From Pararhodobacter marinus (GTDB lineage: Bacteria; Pseudomonadota; Alphaproteobacteria; Rhodobacterales; Rhodobacteraceae): 64,000 nucleotides of DNA. Positions within the stretch are counted from its first letter, which is position 1. Each line of letters opens with the position of its first letter. The notes below the pieces were generated by a model. The model ran no database searches, was not told the origin of the DNA, and saw only the letters and a program-made list of their open reading frames with translations. The stretch spans positions 310,001 to 374,000 of the forward strand of contig NZ_QEYD01000002.1 in the NCBI RefSeq assembly GCF_003122215.1, given 5' to 3'. Positions 63,114-64,000 of this stretch are shown here, piece after piece. A program made the translations under genes and the position numbers.

Positions 63114-64000
63114 TTCGGATGCCTCAGCCGGGGGTTGGACAGGATCGAGATGATGTCCGCCAACAGGTTAAGTCCGATATAGATCGTCGCGAAGATCAGC
63201 CCGCAGGCCTGCACCACCGGCACGTCCCGTTTCGCGACATGGTCGACCAGGTACTGGCCCATGCCGGGATAGACGAAGACCACTTCGATCACCACGACCC
63301 CGACCACCAGATAGGCGAGGTTGATCATCACAACGTTGACGATGGGCGCGATGGCGTTGGGCATCGCGTGGCGGGCGATGATGGTGAAACGGCGCAGACC
63401 CTTCAGCTCGGCGGTTTCGATATAGGCCGATTGCATCACGTTCAGGATCGCCGCGCGGGTCATCCGCATCATGTGGGCCAGCACGACGAGCGTGAGCACG
63501 ATCGCGGGCAGGGCCACGGCGTTCAGTTTTTCCAGGAAGGTCATGCCGTCGTTGATGTTCGACACCGACGGGAACAGCCCCCACTGCACCGAAAAGAAAT
63601 ACATGATCACGTAGCCCAGCAGGAATTCGGGCAGCGAGATCGAGGTAAGCGTGATGGCTGAGATCAGCCTGTCGGGCCAGCGGTCGCGGTAGCGCACGGC
63701 CAGAAGGCCCAGAAAAATGGCCAGCGGAACCGAGATGCAGGCGGCGACAGCGGCAAGGAACAGCGTGTTCTGAAGGCGGCCGCCGATCGAGGTGGCGATA
63801 TCGAGCCCATTCGACAGCGCGGTGCCAAGATCGCCCTGGAGGGCGCTGAAAAGCCAGTCGAAATACCGGGTGAACGCGGGCTGGTCCAGCCCGAGCTCGG
63901 CGCGAAGATTCTGCAGGGCCTGTTCGGTGGCACCCTGACCCAGGATCGCCTGGGCCACATCTCCGGGCAGGATCTGGGTTCCGACGAAGATCAGAACCGA
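63110..64000 (-). CDS. Peptide-type ABC transporter permease, DppB family (partial, start outside window)
   Basis: 297 codons of a DppB/OppB permease; the N-terminus lies past position 64000. Inside the visible part are the periplasmic loop with LPGDVAQAILGQGATEQALQ, the core with LPEFLLGYVIMYFFSVQWGLFP, and the C-terminus DIISILSNPRLRHPK. A GTG at 63958 is internal, as the frame and homology continue beyond it. The binding protein of this system is probably farther upstream, outside the window. Confidence 0.92.
   Translation of the reverse strand, partial: SVLIFVGTQILPGDVAQAILGQGATEQALQNLRAELGLDQPAFTRYFDWLFSALQGDLGTALSNGLDIATSIGGRLQNTLFLAAVAACISVPLAIFLGLLAVRYRDRWPDRLISAITLTSISLPEFLLGYVIMYFFSVQWGLFPSVSNINDGMTFLEKLNAVALPAIVLTLVVLAHMMRMTRAAILNVMQSAYIETAELKGLRRFTIIARHAMPNAIAPIVNVVMINLAYLVVGVVVIEVVFVYPGMGQYLVDHVAKRDVPVVQACGLIFATIYIGLNLLADIISILSNPRLRHPK

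Overview
This 64 kb window is a chromosomal segment of a high-GC alphaproteobacterium, most likely of the family Rhodobacteraceae (Rhodobacterales). Signs are the GC-rich, densely packed genes with many four-base ATGA overlaps, short-form HisG with HisZ, a B12-dependent ribonucleotide reductase, a pcm-tolC-PopZ-like gene order, a GapR (DUF2312) protein, a group-2 Mrp antiporter, and two copies of a gene-end repeat of a kind I associate with Rhodobacterales. I see no phage, insertion sequence, CRISPR array or rRNA operon; it reads as a core chromosome with some accessory metabolic islands. Genus cannot be fixed from this sequence alone.

Layout. 0-4 kb: an ABC importer of the NMT1/THI5 type (ATPase, two dissimilar permeases, binding protein) ending at a strong terminator. 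4-8.2 kb: nrdJ behind a long leader with an NrdR-like box and RNA hairpins. 8.2-9 kb: a small secreted protein built of 16-residue Asp/Gly/Asn repeats. 9-15 kb (minus): a complete oligopeptide/dipeptide ABC operon. 15.2-22 kb (plus): a divergent catabolic operon with an ArgE-like deacylase, a class I glutamine amidotransferase, a DAO-type FAD oxidoreductase and three tandem M20D amidohydrolases. 22-27 kb (minus): a flagellar export cluster (lytic transglycosylase, FlhA, FliR, FlhB, a FliJ-like coiled-coil protein). 27.5 kb: a cold-shock protein. 28-34 kb: the six-gene Mrp Na+/H+ antiporter operon. 34-44.7 kb: MscL, a GST, pcm-tolC-PopZ-like, Mn-dependent pyrophosphatase, a ZIP-like protein, a DUF2161 nuclease-fold protein, a TPR protein, a tyrosine phosphatase, and a GerW/DUF2953 pair. 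44.7-46.9 kb: CIRCE-controlled groESL. 47-51.8 kb: SlyX and an AHSA1 protein, then hisS-hisZ-hisG-HAD. 52-53.7 kb: a large membrane-anchored protein with an uncharacterised C-terminal domain. 54-58 kb (minus): a four-gene cassette (HAD-UbiA fusion, GtrA, DprE1-like, DprE2-like). 58.1 kb: tRNA-Thr(UGU). 58.3-60.6 kb: a sulfotransferase-like protein, GapR, a small membrane protein and a divergent ThiE. 60.6 kb to the end (minus): a second peptide-type ABC operon cut by the window edge.

How the parts work together. The most notable unit is the 54-58 kb cassette. Its four products match, step for step, the mycobacterial route to polyprenyl-phospho-arabinofuranose: phosphoribosyl transfer to a lipid carrier, dephosphorylation, two-step 2'-epimerisation, and possibly membrane flipping. 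A Gram-negative bacterium with this set probably decorates a surface glycan or lipid with D-arabinofuranose. The 9-22 kb divergon couples uptake of peptide-like compounds to amide-bond hydrolases and amine oxidation, suggesting one catabolic pathway for N-acylated or conjugated amino compounds. Mrp and MscL suggest a life with changing salinity. Regulation is most readable at groESL (sigma-70 promoter plus perfect CIRCE) and at nrdJ (NrdR-like box plus structured leader).
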